This document shows, in pieces, positions 33,054-46,518 of a DNA stretch of 64,000 bases. Position numbers and translations under genes: made by a program. How positions within the stretch are numbered: position 1 is the stretch's first letter; each line of letters begins with the position of its first letter. The stretch lies in NCBI RefSeq assembly GCF_000003195.3, contig NC_012872.2, forward strand, positions 56,587,695-56,651,694, written 5' to 3'. The notes beneath the pieces were generated by a model that searched no databases, was not told where the DNA came from, and worked only from the letters and a program-made list of their open reading frames with translations. The DNA is from Sorghum bicolor. Taxonomy: Eukaryota; Streptophyta; Magnoliopsida; Poales; Poaceae.

Positions 33054-33730
33054 TGTTGGGGAAAAGCTGCATCCTTCCCCCCGGTAGCGCCGGAGGTTAT
33101 CCTTCACCTGGGGAACCTCCGACGCCTGGAACGTCGGAGGATATCCTTCGACGGGAAATGCTAATGTTGACGACTCGTCTGGTCGTGCAAAGTGTGTGCA
33201 GGGACTGAAGCACCGGCGGAGGTCCACGACTGAGGAAAGGTTGGAACCTCCGACCCTCCCGGGTCCGAGGATGGCGGGAGAACGTAGCCAGGCCAAGGAG
33301 GAACTCCCGGGATGGCCGGGTGAAGCAACCTCCGACCAGCCGGGCTGCGGAACCACCGACACCAAAGCGTCGGAGGATCCGCAACTGGGCGGAGGATCCG
33401 AGCCTCCGACCTGCTGAGGCCCCAGTCAAAGGATGAACGGAGGGTTCGCAATGTGAAATTACGCGAGTGTATTGGGGTCAGTAGACTGCGATGGAAGAAT
33501 ATGCTGGAATATTCCCCCACCGTCACGGGGCATTTATGTAAATGTCGTTGGGTCGGTTTCCGGGCCCTATATAAGGGGCGTGATGCTGCCATTAATAGTG
33601 AGAGAGCATTCATTGTATTCACCTACTGTTGAGCCCACTGTCCGTTACTGCTCAAGCCTCTCACGGCACCGAGTGAGAAGGTCCTCGATCTACTGTACTG
33701 CTGGGGCGTGCGAAAAGCACCTTCCCAACA
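33054..33730 (+). repeat. 5' LTR of element B
   Basis: 677 bp with TGTTGGGG...CCCAACA ends. The TATA box TATATAAG lies at 33568-33575. It differs from the 3' LTR by GAGGATGGCGG/GAGGATAGCGG and GGAACCACCGAC/GGAACCTCCGAC. Parts, such as GAATATGCTGGAATATTCC, are shared with the element A LTR in inverse orientation, so A and B are related subfamilies. Confidence 0.94.
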
Positions 33731-33731
33731 T

Positions 33732-33749
33732 TGGCGCCCACCGTGGGGC
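33732..33749 (+). other. Primer-binding site of element B (tRNA-Lys)
   Basis: TGGCGCCCACCGTGGGGC is the exact complement of the last 18 nt of tRNA-Lys(CUU) including CCA, one base after the LTR. This is the normal counterpart of the 58-nt segment in element A. Confidence 0.95.
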
Positions 33750-33766
33750 CCGAGGTATAACCTGCG

Positions 33767-36700
33767 ATGGCTGGAAAGAGAACAAGCACCACGAGACCTC
33801 GGGCAGAGCCCTCCAGGAGAGGGAGGCCGATGAGGGCCGTGCGAAGCGCGTACACGACCGTGGAGGGAGAAGGTTCTCAGGACGAGCAGCCAGAGAACGA
33901 GCAGCCGGAAACACGCCGAGAACCTCCTCCCGCCGCAGACCCGGCGCAACCCACTGCCGCACAAGAGCTCCAGCAACTGCAAACGCAATTGCGGAACCTT
34001 CAGCAAGAGCGAGACCGGATCGCTGCTGCCTACGCCGCCAGCCAAGAGGCAGCGGTAGCCGCGACGCAAGCAGCCGAGATCAGGCAGCAGCTTTCACTCC
34101 TGCAGGCAGAAATCCTTAGCATGCAACCTCCAGCTCAGCCGACAATTCAGCCCGCTGTTCTGAACAGCGCCGGCCCAACATTAGATGTGCAACCGATGAA
34201 CTACGGCGGCATGCCGCGGGGCACGTTGGACCTTCGTTCCCCTCTGTCCGAAGGATTGCAGACCTCGCCTTGGCCAACAACCTACAAACCAATCACGCTC
34301 CCTAAATTCAGCGGAAAGGCCGATCCGCGCCAATTCCTGATGAGTTTTGAGGCAGCCGTGGCCTCAGCTGGAGGGAACGAGACTGTGATGGCAAAATCTT
34401 TCGTGATCGCGGCCGAGGGAGATGCCTTGGCATGGTATTCGATGCTGAGGCCCGGGTCGATCTATTCGTGGGAGAACCTTCGAGACAAGATTTTAGCGAA
34501 TTTCCAGGGATTCGCAGTTGAATCACTAACCTCCACGGACCTATTCCAGTGTCGCCAGAGTCAGGGAGAGGCACTGCGGGATTACTTCCAAAGGTTCGTG
34601 CAGACCAAGGCGAGAGCACCCGGCGTGCCGGAGGAGGTTGCCATTGAAGCGGCCATCAAGGGTCTCCGCATAGGACCCTTCGCGGCTCATTTGGCCAGAG
34701 AAAAGCCAGCATCCATGCACGAGCTGTACCACGAGTTTGAGAAGTATTGCAGGTCAGACAACGATTACCGCAAAAGGTTGGAAGACCAAAACTCTCAGAA
34801 GAGGCAGAGCAATGATAGAAACTCACAGAAAAAGAACCTCAGCCAGGATGGACGCCGGCCACAGCAAGAGGCTGGTGGACAGATGATGAATATCGAGCAA
34901 CCGAAAAACGAAATGCCGGAAAATAACCGTCCACCAGCGGAAGCACGAAGCTCGGGACGCACACCCAATCAAGCCGGAAGAGGGGGTCGAAATGCGGGAT
35001 GGCAAAAAAATCAAAGTCAGCGACCACGGAAACAGTATTGTTTCTTCCATGGAGAGGAGAAGGGTCACTCCACCAGAGATTGCCCAGATGCAAAAGAAAC
35101 TCAGGAGAGGATCAAGAGCAGGTCAACTCCACAACCTCCGATACCAGTTGCTCAGCCTCGGGAAGTAAATCACACATTCCCTCAAACCTTCTACCATTCA
35201 TATGTCGGAGGTTCAAGCCAGCAGCACCCAGCTCCGCTTCAGCCCAGCGCACTAGCCTCCGCTTACTATCCCAGTTTCCTACCAGCTTGGCGCCCAGCCC
35301 AGCAAACCGCGGACCACAATCTTCCACCAAACTATGTTCCTCCACGACCTCCACATATCACGTACATCGAAACCCCGCAACCCCAGCAGTCACTACCTCC
35401 TCCCCCAAACCAGCTACAGCTACTCCAAGCCCCACCACCACCAAAAACCGAACCCCACCCTGATAATCAGATCGGCCCTCATACACCCCTGCCAACAATT
35501 GGAATGATCTTACCAATAGCTGGGGGGTCCTCAATGGAGTTCCAGACAAAGAAACAGAAGAAGGATCACCTCAGGCTCGTCAACAACGTTGCAGTTCAAG
35601 GGCCAGTGAGATGCACTGATTGGTCCAGAACCCCAATAACCTTCACCGAGGAAGATCTAAGATTGGAAAGCTACCCTCACACAGACGCCTTGGTCATAAC
35701 AACAAATGTTGCGGGTTGGGGAGTAAGCAGGATATTAGTAGATTCAGGGAGTTCCGCAGACATAATATTTGCTGGAACCTTCGACCAAATGAAGCTCAGC
35801 AGAAGCCAACTCCAACCTGCGGAGTCACCTTTGATCGGGTTCGGAGGAAAGCAGATACATGCTCTGGGAAAGGTCGCCTTGCCCGTATCCTTCGGCACAA
35901 CAGAGAACGCAAGAACAGAGTACGTCACCTTCGATGTGGTAGACTTGCACTACCCATATAATGCCATATTCGGGCGAGGATTCTTGAACAAGTTCAATGC
36001 GGCCGCTCATATGGGATACCTGTGCATGAAAATCCCGGCTCTGCACGGAGTCATAACGGTTCACGGAAGTCAAAAGGAGGCAAGGAACATAGAGAAAGCA
36101 ATCTACAAGTCCTTCCGGAACATAAACTCCGTAGACTCTACGCAGCATGAAGCTTCCCAGCCGCCAGACATGCCAAGGGGGAAAACAGACCTGGCTGATC
36201 AGGAGGAAACGAAGTGTATCCCTCTGCAGGAAGCTGTTCCAGATAAGAAGGTCACCATCTCCGCCACCCTTGGTAGAGAGGAGGAACTCGAATTGCTAGA
36301 CGTATTGCAAAAGAACCAAGATATCTTCGCTTGGAGTGCCGCTGACCTACAAGGAGTCAGCAGAGACATAATAGAGCATTCGCTGAACATCGATCCGAGA
36401 ATGAGGCCAAAGAAGCAAAGACAGAGGAAAATGTCTGAAGAAAGAACCTTAGCCGCGAAGGCAGAGGTACAAAGACTCCTGGACGCAAAGGTCATCAGAG
36501 AAGTCATATACCCGGAATGGTTGGCAAATGTGGTCTTGGTCCCCAAGAAAAATGGCAAAATGAGAATGTGCATAGACTTTACAGATCTCAACAAGGCTTG
36601 TGTCAAAGACTCCTTCCCCTTGCCAAGGATAGATACCTCTGTGGACAAAGCAGCTGGTTGTCAGAGATTCTCACTGCTGGACTGTTTCTCTGGTTACCAC

Positions 36701-39415
36701 CAAATTTGGCTCAAAAAAGAAGACGAAGGAAAGGCAAGCTTCACGACCCCATTCGGCACGTATTGCTACACCAGAATGCCAGAAGGTCTCAAAAACGCTG
36801 GAGCAACCTTCTCCAGAATGATGGGGAAGGTTCTAGGAAGTCAGCTACAGAGGAACATCATAGCCTACGTCGACGATGTTGTCGTCATGAGCAAGCGCAA
36901 GGAAGATCATATCAAGGACCTGCAGGAAACATTCGTCAACCTTAGATCTGCCGGGCTGAAACTCAACCCGGAGAAGTGTGTATTTGGGGTCAGCAAGGGA
37001 AAAATGCTAGGGTATATCATCAGCTCCGAAGGAATTAGAGCTAACCCAGACAAGACAAAAGCAATCATGTCAATGGCAGAACCTTCAAACAAGAAAGAAG
37101 TCCAAAGACTGACCGGCCGAATAGCAGCCCTCAACAGATTCATATCAAGATCGGCAGAACGGAGCCTCCCATTCTTCAAAGTGCTGAGAGGAGAAGGTAA
37201 AACAGAATGGGGTCCGGAACAATCAGAGGCCTTCAGGCAGCTCAAGAATTACATTGCAACCAACCTGGTGGTAACAGTGCCCGAGCCAGACACTCCACTA
37301 CTACTGTATGTGGCTGCCTCCGAGCACGCTGTCAGCGGTGTTCTAGTGCACGAGACAAGCGACACTAAGGGAACGGTGCAAAGACCCGTTTACTACGAAT
37401 CCGAAGCTCTGTCAGGAGCAAAGCTGAACTACACAGAGATAGAAAAAATCGCGTACGCGGTCCTATGTGCATCGAGGAAGCTCAAGCATTACTTCCAAAG
37501 CCATGAAATCAAAGTGCCCACATCACAGCCATTGGGTGATATCCTTAGGAACAAAGAGGCTTCCGGACGTATAGGAAAATGGGCGGCCGAACTATCACAG
37601 TTCGATATCACCTATGTCCCCAGAACCTCCATCAAATCCCAGGCCCTGGCTGACTTCATGGCAGATTGGACACCTTCGAACAAAAACGACGAGAAGGTAA
37701 TCAATCAGCCGTGGACGCTGTATACGGATGGCGCCTGGGGTCAAGCGGGAGCAGGAGCGGCAGCCGTTCTAATCGCACCATCTGAACTCAAACTAAAGTT
37801 TGCTATACGACTCGAATTCAAAGCAACAAACAACATAGCTGAGTATGAAGGTCTCATCCTCGGGCTGAACAAAGCTAAGGCTTCGGGAGCAAAGACACTA
37901 CTCATCAAAACAGACTCCCAAGTGGTGGCAGGGCAAGTGGAGAAGGAATACCTAGCACACAACCCGGAGCTGGCAAGGTATCTGGCCGTCGTAAGAGGCC
38001 TGGAGAGAAGGTTCAAGGGATTCACTCTGCAGTACATTCCAAGAGCCGAAAACTACGAGGCAGACGAGCTAGCGAAAGCAGCAGCCAACAACACCCCCTT
38101 GCCAGAAGGAACCTTCCACCAGATTGTTGCAACACCCGCAACCGAATCATTGCCAAAAGCCTTTCGCTCAGTCCTGCTGACAGAAAACGAAGATTGGAGG
38201 CAGGCAATAGCCGATTGCCTCAAAGGCGAGACAGCTGTAGATGACGAAGCAACAGCCAAGAGGATGGAGGCAAGAGCAAGGAATTACACCTCCATCGACG
38301 GGATCCTGTACAAGAAAGGCGTAGTCCAACCTTTGCTAAGATGCATATCACAAAGCGAGGGCAGGGAACTCCTACAAGAGATACACTCAGGGATGTGCGG
38401 GTCTCACATTGGACCTCGAGCGTTGTCTGCTAAAGCACTAAGACAAGGCTTCTACTGGCCAACTCACATTAAAGATGCTGAAGAAATAGTGAAGACATGC
38501 AAAGCCTGCCAAACCTTCTCACCAATTCAGTCAGGACCTTCAGCACTAACTCAGCTCATACCAGCATCATGGCCGTTGCAGAGATGGGGAATGGACCTGG
38601 TAGGACCAATGCCAACTGCCCAGGGGGGAAACAAATTCGCAGTCGTGGCTATCGAATACTTCACAAGATGGATCGAAGCTAAGCCAATGGCAACCATAAC
38701 CTCTGAAACAATCAGGAAATTTTTCTGGCAGAACATAGTCTGCAGATTCGGAGTTCCACGCTTGCTCACAGTTGACAACGGAAAGCAGTTTGATTCAGAC
38801 AGTTTCAAGGAATTCTGCCATCACATAGGAACCAAAATTGCTTTCGCATCTGTGTATCACCCAGAGTCAAACGGGGCCGTGGAGAGAGCAAACAGAACAA
38901 TATTCTCTGCAATCTCCAAGACCTTACTCAACCTACGCAAGGGGAAATGGGTTGAAGAACTACCAAGAGTTGTATGGTCACATAACACAACAGTTTCAAG
39001 AACAACTGGGTTCACTCCATTCAAGCTCTTGTATGGGGAAGAGGCAATGTTGCCCGAAGAAATCAAACACCAAAGCCTGCGTTCCATGAACCAGCAGTTG
39101 GCTGAAGACGAAGAGTACTGCAAGGAAACCTTAGAATCAATAAGACTTGAGGCAGTGGAGAACATTACCAGGTATCAACAAGAAACCAAGAATTGGAGAG
39201 ACCGCAAGGTAGTACGAAAAGACATACAAAATGGGGACCTGGTGCTCAGGAAAAAAGGAGGTCATCCAAACGCTGGTAAATTGCAACCCAAGTGGGAAGG
39301 ACCTTATACAGCAATACAAGCGGGAAGGTCGGGATCCTTCTACCTGAAAGACCCCGAAGGAAGAACCTCCACCCACACGTGGAACGTCGACAATCTACGT
39401 AGATTTTACATTTGA
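33767..39415 (+). CDS. Tat-lineage gag-pol polyprotein of element B
   Basis: It is a single 1,882-aa frame, intact. The gag core spans about residues 170-340 ([18 protein letters not shown], then [14 protein letters not shown]), followed by a zinc-knuckle-like [15 protein letters not shown] near 425-440. The aspartic protease has [10 protein letters not shown] at about 659. RT contains [12 protein letters not shown] and YVDD at about 1034. The first RNase H is [15 protein letters not shown]; a second, archaeal-type RNase H starts near 1318 ([14 protein letters not shown]). Integrase shows HHCC and D-D-E residues ([21 protein letters not shown] with Glu about 1700). No frameshift separates gag from pol, so proteins must come from cleavage. 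The ATG lies 17 bp after the primer site. Confidence 0.95.
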   Translation: MAGKRTSTTRPRAEPSRRGRPMRAVRSAYTTVEGEGSQDEQPENEQPETRREPPPAADPAQPTAAQELQQLQTQLRNLQQERDRIAAAYAASQEAAVAATQAAEIRQQLSLLQAEILSMQPPAQPTIQPAVLNSAGPTLDVQPMNYGGMPRGTLDLRSPLSEGLQTSPWPTTYKPITLPKFSGKADPRQFLMSFEAAVASAGGNETVMAKSFVIAAEGDALAWYSMLRPGSIYSWENLRDKILANFQGFAVESLTSTDLFQCRQSQGEALRDYFQRFVQTKARAPGVPEEVAIEAAIKGLRIGPFAAHLAREKPASMHELYHEFEKYCRSDNDYRKRLEDQNSQKRQSNDRNSQKKNLSQDGRRPQQEAGGQMMNIEQPKNEMPENNRPPAEARSSGRTPNQAGRGGRNAGWQKNQSQRPRKQYCFFHGEEKGHSTRDCPDAKETQERIKSRSTPQPPIPVAQPREVNHTFPQTFYHSYVGGSSQQHPAPLQPSALASAYYPSFLPAWRPAQQTADHNLPPNYVPPRPPHITYIETPQPQQSLPPPPNQLQLLQAPPPPKTEPHPDNQIGPHTPLPTIGMILPIAGGSSMEFQTKKQKKDHLRLVNNVAVQGPVRCTDWSRTPITFTEEDLRLESYPHTDALVITTNVAGWGVSRILVDSGSSADIIFAGTFDQMKLSRSQLQPAESPLIGFGGKQIHALGKVALPVSFGTTENARTEYVTFDVVDLHYPYNAIFGRGFLNKFNAAAHMGYLCMKIPALHGVITVHGSQKEARNIEKAIYKSFRNINSVDSTQHEASQPPDMPRGKTDLADQEETKCIPLQEAVPDKKVTISATLGREEELELLDVLQKNQDIFAWSAADLQGVSRDIIEHSLNIDPRMRPKKQRQRKMSEERTLAAKAEVQRLLDAKVIREVIYPEWLANVVLVPKKNGKMRMCIDFTDLNKACVKDSFPLPRIDTSVDKAAGCQRFSLLDCFSGYHQIWLKKEDEGKASFTTPFGTYCYTRMPEGLKNAGATFSRMMGKVLGSQLQRNIIAYVDDVVVMSKRKEDHIKDLQETFVNLRSAGLKLNPEKCVFGVSKGKMLGYIISSEGIRANPDKTKAIMSMAEPSNKKEVQRLTGRIAALNRFISRSAERSLPFFKVLRGEGKTEWGPEQSEAFRQLKNYIATNLVVTVPEPDTPLLLYVAASEHAVSGVLVHETSDTKGTVQRPVYYESEALSGAKLNYTEIEKIAYAVLCASRKLKHYFQSHEIKVPTSQPLGDILRNKEASGRIGKWAAELSQFDITYVPRTSIKSQALADFMADWTPSNKNDEKVINQPWTLYTDGAWGQAGAGAAAVLIAPSELKLKFAIRLEFKATNNIAEYEGLILGLNKAKASGAKTLLIKTDSQVVAGQVEKEYLAHNPELARYLAVVRGLERRFKGFTLQYIPRAENYEADELAKAAANNTPLPEGTFHQIVATPATESLPKAFRSVLLTENEDWRQAIADCLKGETAVDDEATAKRMEARARNYTSIDGILYKKGVVQPLLRCISQSEGRELLQEIHSGMCGSHIGPRALSAKALRQGFYWPTHIKDAEEIVKTCKACQTFSPIQSGPSALTQLIPASWPLQRWGMDLVGPMPTAQGGNKFAVVAIEYFTRWIEAKPMATITSETIRKFFWQNIVCRFGVPRLLTVDNGKQFDSDSFKEFCHHIGTKIAFASVYHPESNGAVERANRTIFSAISKTLLNLRKGKWVEELPRVVWSHNTTVSRTTGFTPFKLLYGEEAMLPEEIKHQSLRSMNQQLAEDEEYCKETLESIRLEAVENITRYQQETKNWRDRKVVRKDIQNGDLVLRKKGGHPNAGKLQPKWEGPYTAIQAGRSGSFYLKDPEGRTSTHTWNVDNLRRFYI

Positions 39416-41087
39416 GTGTAAGGATGACCCCTGCAAAATAAGCGGCGGCATCCACATCCGTAAATACGCTTGTTTTCTTTTTCTCTACTTTTTCGCATTC
39501 CAAGGTCTGCACTCTTTTCCTCACAGGGGTACTCCTACCAGGAGGTGAGGTTTTTAACGAGGCAGAACCTATGTAAAAACCTCTGAAATATAAAGAGGAA
39601 TCCACCCCAGAACCGAATCCCAAAAAGTCGAAAAACAGCCAGCAACGAGGCTGTAGCATTCGACAAAACATCACGTGATCACAAGGACCCTCCGCAGCTT
39701 TCATCCAAAAGATAAGAAAGCTCGGAACGTCCTCAAAGGTGAAAGAACACCAAATCCTTAGCAAAAGACCTAGCCAAGAGCCGGGCAGCAAGGATAACAT
39801 GGCCAAAAAAGTGAAAAAGTCCTGTCCTCCTCAGGCATCACAACATGGCCAGAAGGAACAAAACCTTCAAACCTGACAAAGACCTGAGGAAAATCAGGCA
39901 TCAGGAACTATATTATTTTTGCCAAAAGGCAGCGGAGGTTTAACATTCACAAGACAGACCTCAACAAAATTCACATAACCTTCACCAAAAAAAGGTCGAA
40001 GGTATCCTGCTACTCTAAGCAGACCCCCAACAAACAAAGTGTGAAATTAAAACGAAACTACAATAACCCTCAACCAGGCACAGCAAAACCAACTACCACA
40101 ACAACCATCAATAACCCGACAATAAGTTTTAACCTAACTAAGTACATAAAATAAATGCACGAAAGCCTATAAAACCTGACTAAACCTGCCCCCCACCCTC
40201 AATCAGGATCAGCATACAAAGACCCGATCATCGAGTGCAAACCTAGCAGTCAAAAAGCAAAAATCCTAGGCCACCATGGAAGCAGGAGTTAGCCTCACAA
40301 CAGCAACAAAACTTTGTATCGCACGAAGCTTCGTAATACTAGAACTACGGCGTTGTGATGAACATCGACCACAAAGTCGTGTACAGCCACAACAGAAACA
40401 ATGGAAGTCAGACTCAGAGGTCTCTGAAGGGTATCGCACGAAGTCTCGTAACATCCCTTCAGAACCTCCGACTTAGACAGCCGAAGGTTCTCCTCGACAA
40501 CACTCCACGGGAGTCGAGCAAAGGAAAAAAATAGCACAATTCAGCAAAGGATCCTTCGCTCCAAAAAAGTCGAAGGTTCTAAGGCAAAGAAACGGCGATC
40601 CTCCGCGCAAGAAAAAATCAAAAACACCTTCGCAACATCAAGCATCAAGAACAAGCAAGCCACAGCAACACAAAGATCCTTAGGATCAACACCACCGTAA
40701 CGTTGCAATATATACATGCTGTAGCGCGAAGGTTGTAATAAAAATGAGATCAAAGGTTGTAGCAAACTTAAAAACTTTATTATCGATGAAGAAATCATTA
40801 CAAAAGTTCGTTTACAAAAAAAAAATGGATAAAATCATCCTTCGACCCATAAAAAGTCGAAGGTTATGGGTAGCTTGTACAAGTTCAACTTTCAAACCCT
40901 CCTTCAACTAAACAACCGAAGGATCTATGAGTCACGTACAAACTATAGCGCGAAGGCTGTCAAAATTAAAAGGTGCGAAGGCCATGTGGTAAAAATATCT
41001 GATCTTTATTAACCATATACAATGTACATAACACAAGCTTACAACAAAAAATGAAAAACATCCTCCGACCGTAAAACGCCGAAGGTT
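39416..41087. other. Non-coding spacer of element B
   Basis: It is the inverted counterpart of 15732-17182 in element A. It has no long conserved frame, but many CGAAGG, CCTTCG and CCTCCG words. The GTTAAAAACCTCAC-type block near 39540-39560 (complement) is shared with A. Confidence 0.6.
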
Positions 41088-41799
41088 CTAAGACCCTCGC
41101 ACAATTCTAACATACGAATCTGGAAAAAGCCTAAGATCATCACAGTAATCACGTACAAGGAAATCAACTAAGTCATCTATACTACGCGTAGGATACTTGT
41201 GGCGCCACCAGTCAATTAGATAACCCCTCGCGTACAAATCTCCACGCTTGAACGTCACCGGGGTAACGTAACTTCCTTCGACAAAGTTCGAAGGAAGATC
41301 TTCCAACGGAGAGGAATTCACAACCTGCGCGCAGAAAATAACTTCAAATCCAACAAAAACGAAGGATAAAACTAAAAAGCCAAACGAAGCTTTCGAACCT
41401 CCGGAAAACCTTGAAGAAAAGGCTCAGCAACATCCTCAGAAGCCTCCGCCACCCAGCGTACCCTATCTCTCTCACCAAAGATGCGAAGGATAGGATATGG
41501 CAGCTACATAAACACATCAAATCATGTCATAAAAAATATAACCAAAACCTACGATAAACGAAAAGAAAAACAAAATCATCCACCTACGCCGGAGGCCATG
41601 AACCTCGGCGCGCAAGCGACTGGATAAATCCAGATCCTTCGCCATCAATATCATATCCAACAAACTCGAACATATCCACCAATCTCATATTAGGGAAGGC
41701 AACTTGCCAATACTCCCACAATTCACCAGAAACATAAATCCCTTTGTAAAAAAACGAAAGGGGAGTAATGAAACGATCCTGCGCAGGTCCTCCGCCAGA
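41088..41799 (-). CDS. Second antisense ORF of element B (exons a, b, c)
   Basis: Blocks on the - strand are a (from the hairpin at about 41776 to TAG near 41588), b (41503-41399, 105 nt) and c (41324-41088, 237 nt). Blocks b and c match A in length, phase and splice sites. The last block ends LRLFPDSYVRIVRGS. Block a ends RGSWPPA plus TAG, just before a GTGGAT donor, as in A. No known domain was recognised. Expression and the coding role of block a are unproven. Confidence 0.5.
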
Positions 41800-41814
41800 G
41801 ACCTGCGCAGGATC
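41775..41814. repeat. Hairpin between the antisense ORFs, element B
   Basis: GATCCTGCGCAGGTC (41775-41789) and its perfect reverse complement (41800-41814) surround a 10-nt loop, in the same place as in A. Confidence 0.9.
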
Positions 41815-41969
41815 AAAGTGTAAAACAAAGGCTTATCTGAAAACAACTCAATATATTATATTTTCAACAGTCTTTACAAAATAAAACACAACCTCCGACC
41901 TTACTTACAAAAAAGCGTCACATGCTTGGACGCAAAAAAGACTAAGAAAAACCTAAAAACTAAAAAGCC

Positions 41970-44900
41970 TCACACCTGAGGCGGAGGAGGAGCAGGAGCC
42001 TCGGGAGTCTCTGAAACCTTGGCACCAGATCCCTCCGGAGCTTTGGCACCAGTATCACGAGCCTCCGCTTCAGGCTGGGTCGGAGGACACGCCTCACTCG
42101 GTGGACGCGAAGGACCGGCCTTGACAACCTTAGCCTTCTTCTTCGCAATCTCCTACAAAATACCCATCTTAATTAACATTGCAAAGCAGCGAAGCAAATT
42201 ACAAAAAGAAATAACCAAATAATACAAACCTCAGCTCGACGATCCTCCGCCATTTTCTTCGCCTCATCCCGCCCAAACCTAATCCAGAACGAACCGATAA
42301 AGTTCCGGACAGATTTGCGCAGGGAAGGGGTCCCTTCGCCAACGTCCTCCGCCGCGGCAAATTCCTCCTTGGAGACTCCCTCCGCGTGAGAGCAACCTCC
42401 GCGGCGCAAAAGCCTAGCGAAGGAGCTAACCGCGGCCAAAGCCCCAAAATCAACAGCACCTCCGACAAAGTCGGGGAGCATGCGGATATGAGACTTCAGC
42501 CACGCGAGGGCAGCCCCAACATCGCCGCCGGGCGGAGGAGCAGAGGTGCTTCCCCCAAACTTCGCAAGCGAGTCGGCATAGAGCCCGACAATAGCTGCAG
42601 CCTCCGCTTCCGCCTTCTGTATGCGAGTCTGCAGCTCAGCTGCAGACGTCCGCTCAGCGTCAAGCTCTTTGCGAAGGCGTTCAGCAATGTCCTCCGCCTT
42701 CTCAGCTCGCTGCAGGGCTACGTCCCTAACTCTCCCCGCCTCAGCAACACTTGTGCGGAGGACCGCCACCGAAGCTTCGGCATGATCTTTCTCCTTCCTT
42801 AGAGCCTCCGACCCAGCCTTGTAGTCATCCCTCTCCTTTTTCAGGGAGTCAACCTCCCGCCTGACGGAGGAAAACTCCCTAACCTCCTCCGACAGACGAG
42901 CCTTCTCAGCCTCCAAGGTCTCGTTCTCCTTCTTCAGAACACCAATTGCCTCATCACGGCAGATAACCTCCCGGGAGCAACGCTCCTCTAAGGCGGCAGC
43001 CATGTGGTGACCCTGCTCAAAAATAAATAGTTACAACAAACCTCCGAGTGAAAAACCGCGAAGGAAGATACAACAAAGCGCAAACTTACAAGGCTATGGT
43101 GCTCATATTGCACGCGAAGGAGCGTGTCAAAGTCCATGCCGCGAAGCTTCTGACGAAAACGATCTGTAAACCAAAAACAATTAAGAAAAACCATCGTAAG
43201 AAACAAAAAACCATTGGCGGAGGCCAGAACACTAACCTCCGACCAAGGAATGAACCTCGCGCAAGGCATCAGTCCAACCTGTGATCGAAGGTTCAGAAGC
43301 ACCTGCACATAACAAAAACAAACCTTAGAATAAAATGCCAAAAACAAACCAAACTGTTGAACCAAAAAGAAGAAACTCACCAGGACCAAGAACATCAGCA
43401 GGCGAGGGCCTGTTGGCCAACGCAGAAGGCGCAGGCTCACGCGGCGGAGGTACGGCAAGCCCTTCCTGCGCAACACTGGCGCCTTTGGCCATCTCCTCCG
43501 CGGTAGCCAGCCCAGCAAAAACATCCGCTGAAAGATAAACCAAAAACATGAGAACAAGTCAATCAAAACTTACATAAAAACAAAATAATCAACAAAAAAT
43601 CATTACCCATGTATAACGAGTTAATACCGTCACCAGCCGGACGAAGGGGAGCCTCCGCCCTCCTGATCCTCCGAACGGAGGCAGACTCAGCTTCGTCGCT
43701 GGACTCCACCTGAACCTCCTTAGGCGGAGACCCTCCGCCAACCGAAGCAACGCGCGGACCCTCAGACGCTGCAGGATTCGCCTCCCGCGCAGGGCTCGCC
43801 TCAGGGGCCTCCGCGTCGGAAGACTCCTCCCCAAGAAGAGACGCGAAAGGCGCGCGCGCAGAGGAGACCGCACGCGAAGCTTCAACTTCAGGAGCTCCAC
43901 CAGCAGCAGCGGCCTCCGCAGGTGCAGAAGCTACCGAGTTCGACTCGGCACCAGATGAGCGGGCGGAGGAAGACTCCACAGGAGTCTCTAGCACAACCTC
44001 CGCCCTCCGCTTCTTCGCAAGCTGCTTGACTGCGCCACCCCCTCTCCTCTTCTTCGACTCCGCCAAGGCGACAGCCTTCGAGGAGTCCTTCTTCTTCTCC
44101 AACCCAAGCAAAACATCCGGAGGAATAACATAATCCTCATACTCGATCCCCAATTCCTCAAAAACGCGGTTGAACCGGGGCATCGTCCCAAGCGCAGACC
44201 TCCGCTGGAGATATTCCTTCTCCGAGATCTTCCCGACAATCCTCCGGGCAGAAACCTCCACACGATCAAGGAAGGACTCCTTGGTCTCATCCTCCGGAAT
44301 ACCAGCGCCGAACCGGGGAAACGGCAACCCCTCCGGGGGACCAAAAACAGGAACTTGCACCATCTCAATGGTGAACTCATCGGTCCTGCGGCCAAGTGGC
44401 CAATAGTCAGCAGCGACCATCTCCTCAACCAAATCCCGACCTCCGGAATATCGGCATGCCAGCGCAAATGCCTTATCACAAGCAAGTCGCTCCTCCGACA
44501 TCTCCTGCGAAGGATCAACCTTCGAGAAAGGCTTCAACTCCTTCATCAGCGACGCGTAAGGATAAACCTTATCAACGCTGCCGTCATCTAAAGTCTTCGA
44601 CGCAGCGGGGGTCCTCACGTAGAACCAAGCTCTCATCCAATCCTTCTCCCACTTCCCCTTTTGGCAGTAGGAGATCTCGCACCTTGGCCCAGGCATTGTG
44701 CGGCGCGGCATGAACGCGCAGCTTCCAAACTGCGCAATGCACTCAACACCTTCGGCATCCTTCACCTTTTTAGGCTGGCGCTGGAGCTCAAAGTACGAGC
44801 AGAAAGTGTCGATGTGGGGCATAGCTCCGTAGGATTCGCACGCCCAGGCAAATTTGCTAAGGGTCAGTATCCCATTAGGGCTGAAATGCTGCAGCTCCAC

Positions 44901-45332
44901 GTTGAAACTCTCCATCACTTCGCGAAGGAAATGATACGGAGGCATCCGAAGTCCGCAAGTAAAGAAGTCCCTAAATACCACCGCATACCCCTCTTCAGGC
45001 GCAGGCACCGTCTGACCCGCAGGAGGAGCCTCCGCACGACCTTCCTTGAAAAACCTAGCCTCAACCATGTCAGCGATATCCTCCGCCCTCACAGTCGACT
45101 GCCCGAACTCAAAGGTAATCGCCGCCATCTCCTCAAACTCCTTCGCACTGATCAAATCACCGACAGAAGCTTCGACGTCAGACAACGTCTCCTCCAGATC
45201 TTGAGCTGCAGCCACCTCAAGCATCCACTCCTCAAACCTCCGCAGCCAACCTCCAGACCTCACGCTAAGGAAACCGCGCAAAGGACCAGAAAAATCTGAC
45301 CTCGAAGGACGCGGTGAAGGAAGCTGAGCCAC
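41970..45332 (-). CDS. Antisense six-exon gene of element B (Transposase_28-type protein)
   Basis: Exons on the - strand are 45332-43607, 43527-43381, 43302-43237, 43163-43090, 43012-42230 and 42152-41970, giving an uninterrupted 992-aa frame. Exons 2-6 have the same lengths as in A. The layout is the same: Transposase_28-like domain near 110-190, WMRAWFYV, a lysine-rich KKRRGGG...KKRR segment, an acidic low-complexity region, then a coiled coil in exon 5 (MAAALEERCSREVICRDEAI). The frame opens at GTG GCT. Introns of 73-79 bp have GT-AG borders only on the antisense strand, so they stay in the retrotransposon's genomic RNA. Function unknown; the intact frame in two elements suggests selection. 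Confidence 0.8.
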
Positions 45333-45458
45333 CGTAAAACCTCCGACAACACTTTAGAACTAAACGCACGCGAGCAGCTCAGAGAGAAAGACGTAGCGAA
45401 GGAAGGTGTGCAGGCAATGAGCAGCAGGGGTGAGAGCTCAAAGCTCCCCAGCATCCCC

Positions 45459-45471
45459 TTTTATAGGGGGG
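45459..45471 (-). promoter_or_regulatory. Antisense TATA box, element B
   Basis: Read on the - strand: CCCCTATAAAAGGGG, followed by GAGCTCTCACCCCTGCTGCTC, the same leader as in A. It is about 130 bp before the GTG start. Confidence 0.7.
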
Positions 45472-45841
45472 GGGCCTGCGACCGCGCGGCCGTTGCGATT
45501 CCCCGCGCCCAACGGCTATAAGCGGAGGAATCGGCCAGACCGTTGCGCTTCGTCAATGCCAACGGCTAACTCCAACGGCAATAAAATCCTCCGCAATCCT
45601 CCGCAATCTAACGCGCGTAGGATACCAGACTAATATAGCAGCAATGATCGGAGGATCCCGGCAAAATAAAGAAACAAGAAAAATTACGACTAAGTAAAAG
45701 AAACAGTTATCCAACATTTGCTAACAAACACATCCTGCGCACCAGGGGGGAAGGCAGCAACCATGCTCGTAACCTCCGCAGCGTAGCATGTTTTTGAGCA
45801 CATGGACCGCAGGAGTGCCATTAGCCCAAAAAGGGGGGAAC

Positions 45842-46518
45842 TGTTGGGGAAAAGCTGCATCCTTCCCCCCGGTAGCGCCGGAGGTTATCCTTCACCTGGG
45901 GAACCTCCGACGCCTGGAACGTCGGAGGATATCCTTCGACGGGAAATGCTAATGTTGACGACTCGTCTGGTCGTGCAAAGTGTGTGCAGGGACTGAAGCA
46001 CCGGCGGAGGTCCACGACTGAGGAAAGGTTGGAACCTCCGACCCTCCCGGGTCCGAGGATAGCGGGAGAACGTAGCCAGGCCAAGGAGGAACTCCCGGGA
46101 TGGCCGGGTGAAGCAACCTCCGACCAGCCGGGCTGCGGAACCTCCGACACCAAAGCGTCGGAGGATCCGCAACTGGGCGGAGGATCCGAGCCTCCGACCT
46201 GCTGAGGCCCCAGTCAAAGGATGAACGGAGGGTTCGCAATGTGAAATTACGCGAGTGTATTGGGGTCAGTAGACTGCGATGGAAGAATATGCTGGAATAT
46301 TCCCCCACCGTCACGGGGCATTTATGTAAATGTCGTTGGGTCGGTTTCCGGGCCCTATATAAGGGGCGTGATGCTGCCATTAATAGTGAGAGAGCATTCA
46401 TTGTATTCACCTACTGTTGAGCCCACTGTCCGTTACTGCTCAAGCCTCTCACGGCACCGAGTGAGAAGGTCCTCGATCTACTGTACTGCTGGGGCGTGCG
46501 AAAAGCACCTTCCCAACA
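45842..46518 (+). repeat. 3' LTR of element B
   Basis: 677 bp, preceded by the polypurine tract AAAAAGGGGGGAACTG and followed by the AGTTG target duplication. Confidence 0.94.

Larger units (their letters stand above)
33054..46518 (+). mobile_element. Element B: complete Tat-lineage Ty3/gypsy retrotransposon
   Basis: This 13,465-bp element is flanked by AGTTG (33049-33053 and 46519-46523), inserted in the chromovirus gag. It has 677-bp LTRs, an 18-nt primer site for tRNA-Lys (33732-33749), an uninterrupted 1,882-aa polyprotein, a 1.7-kb spacer, two antisense reading frames on the - strand, and a polypurine tract (AAAAAGGGGGGAA, about 45829-45841). The dual RNase H marks it as Tat lineage (like maize Grande or rice RIRE2). 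The LTRs differ at two sites by eye. It appears capable of autonomous movement. Confidence 0.94.

Noticed and set aside
33161..33622. 153-aa frame within the LTRs of element B (also 45949-46410)
   Set aside because: It lies entirely in LTR sequence, upstream of or across the TATA region, and has no known domain. It appears twice only because the LTR is repeated.
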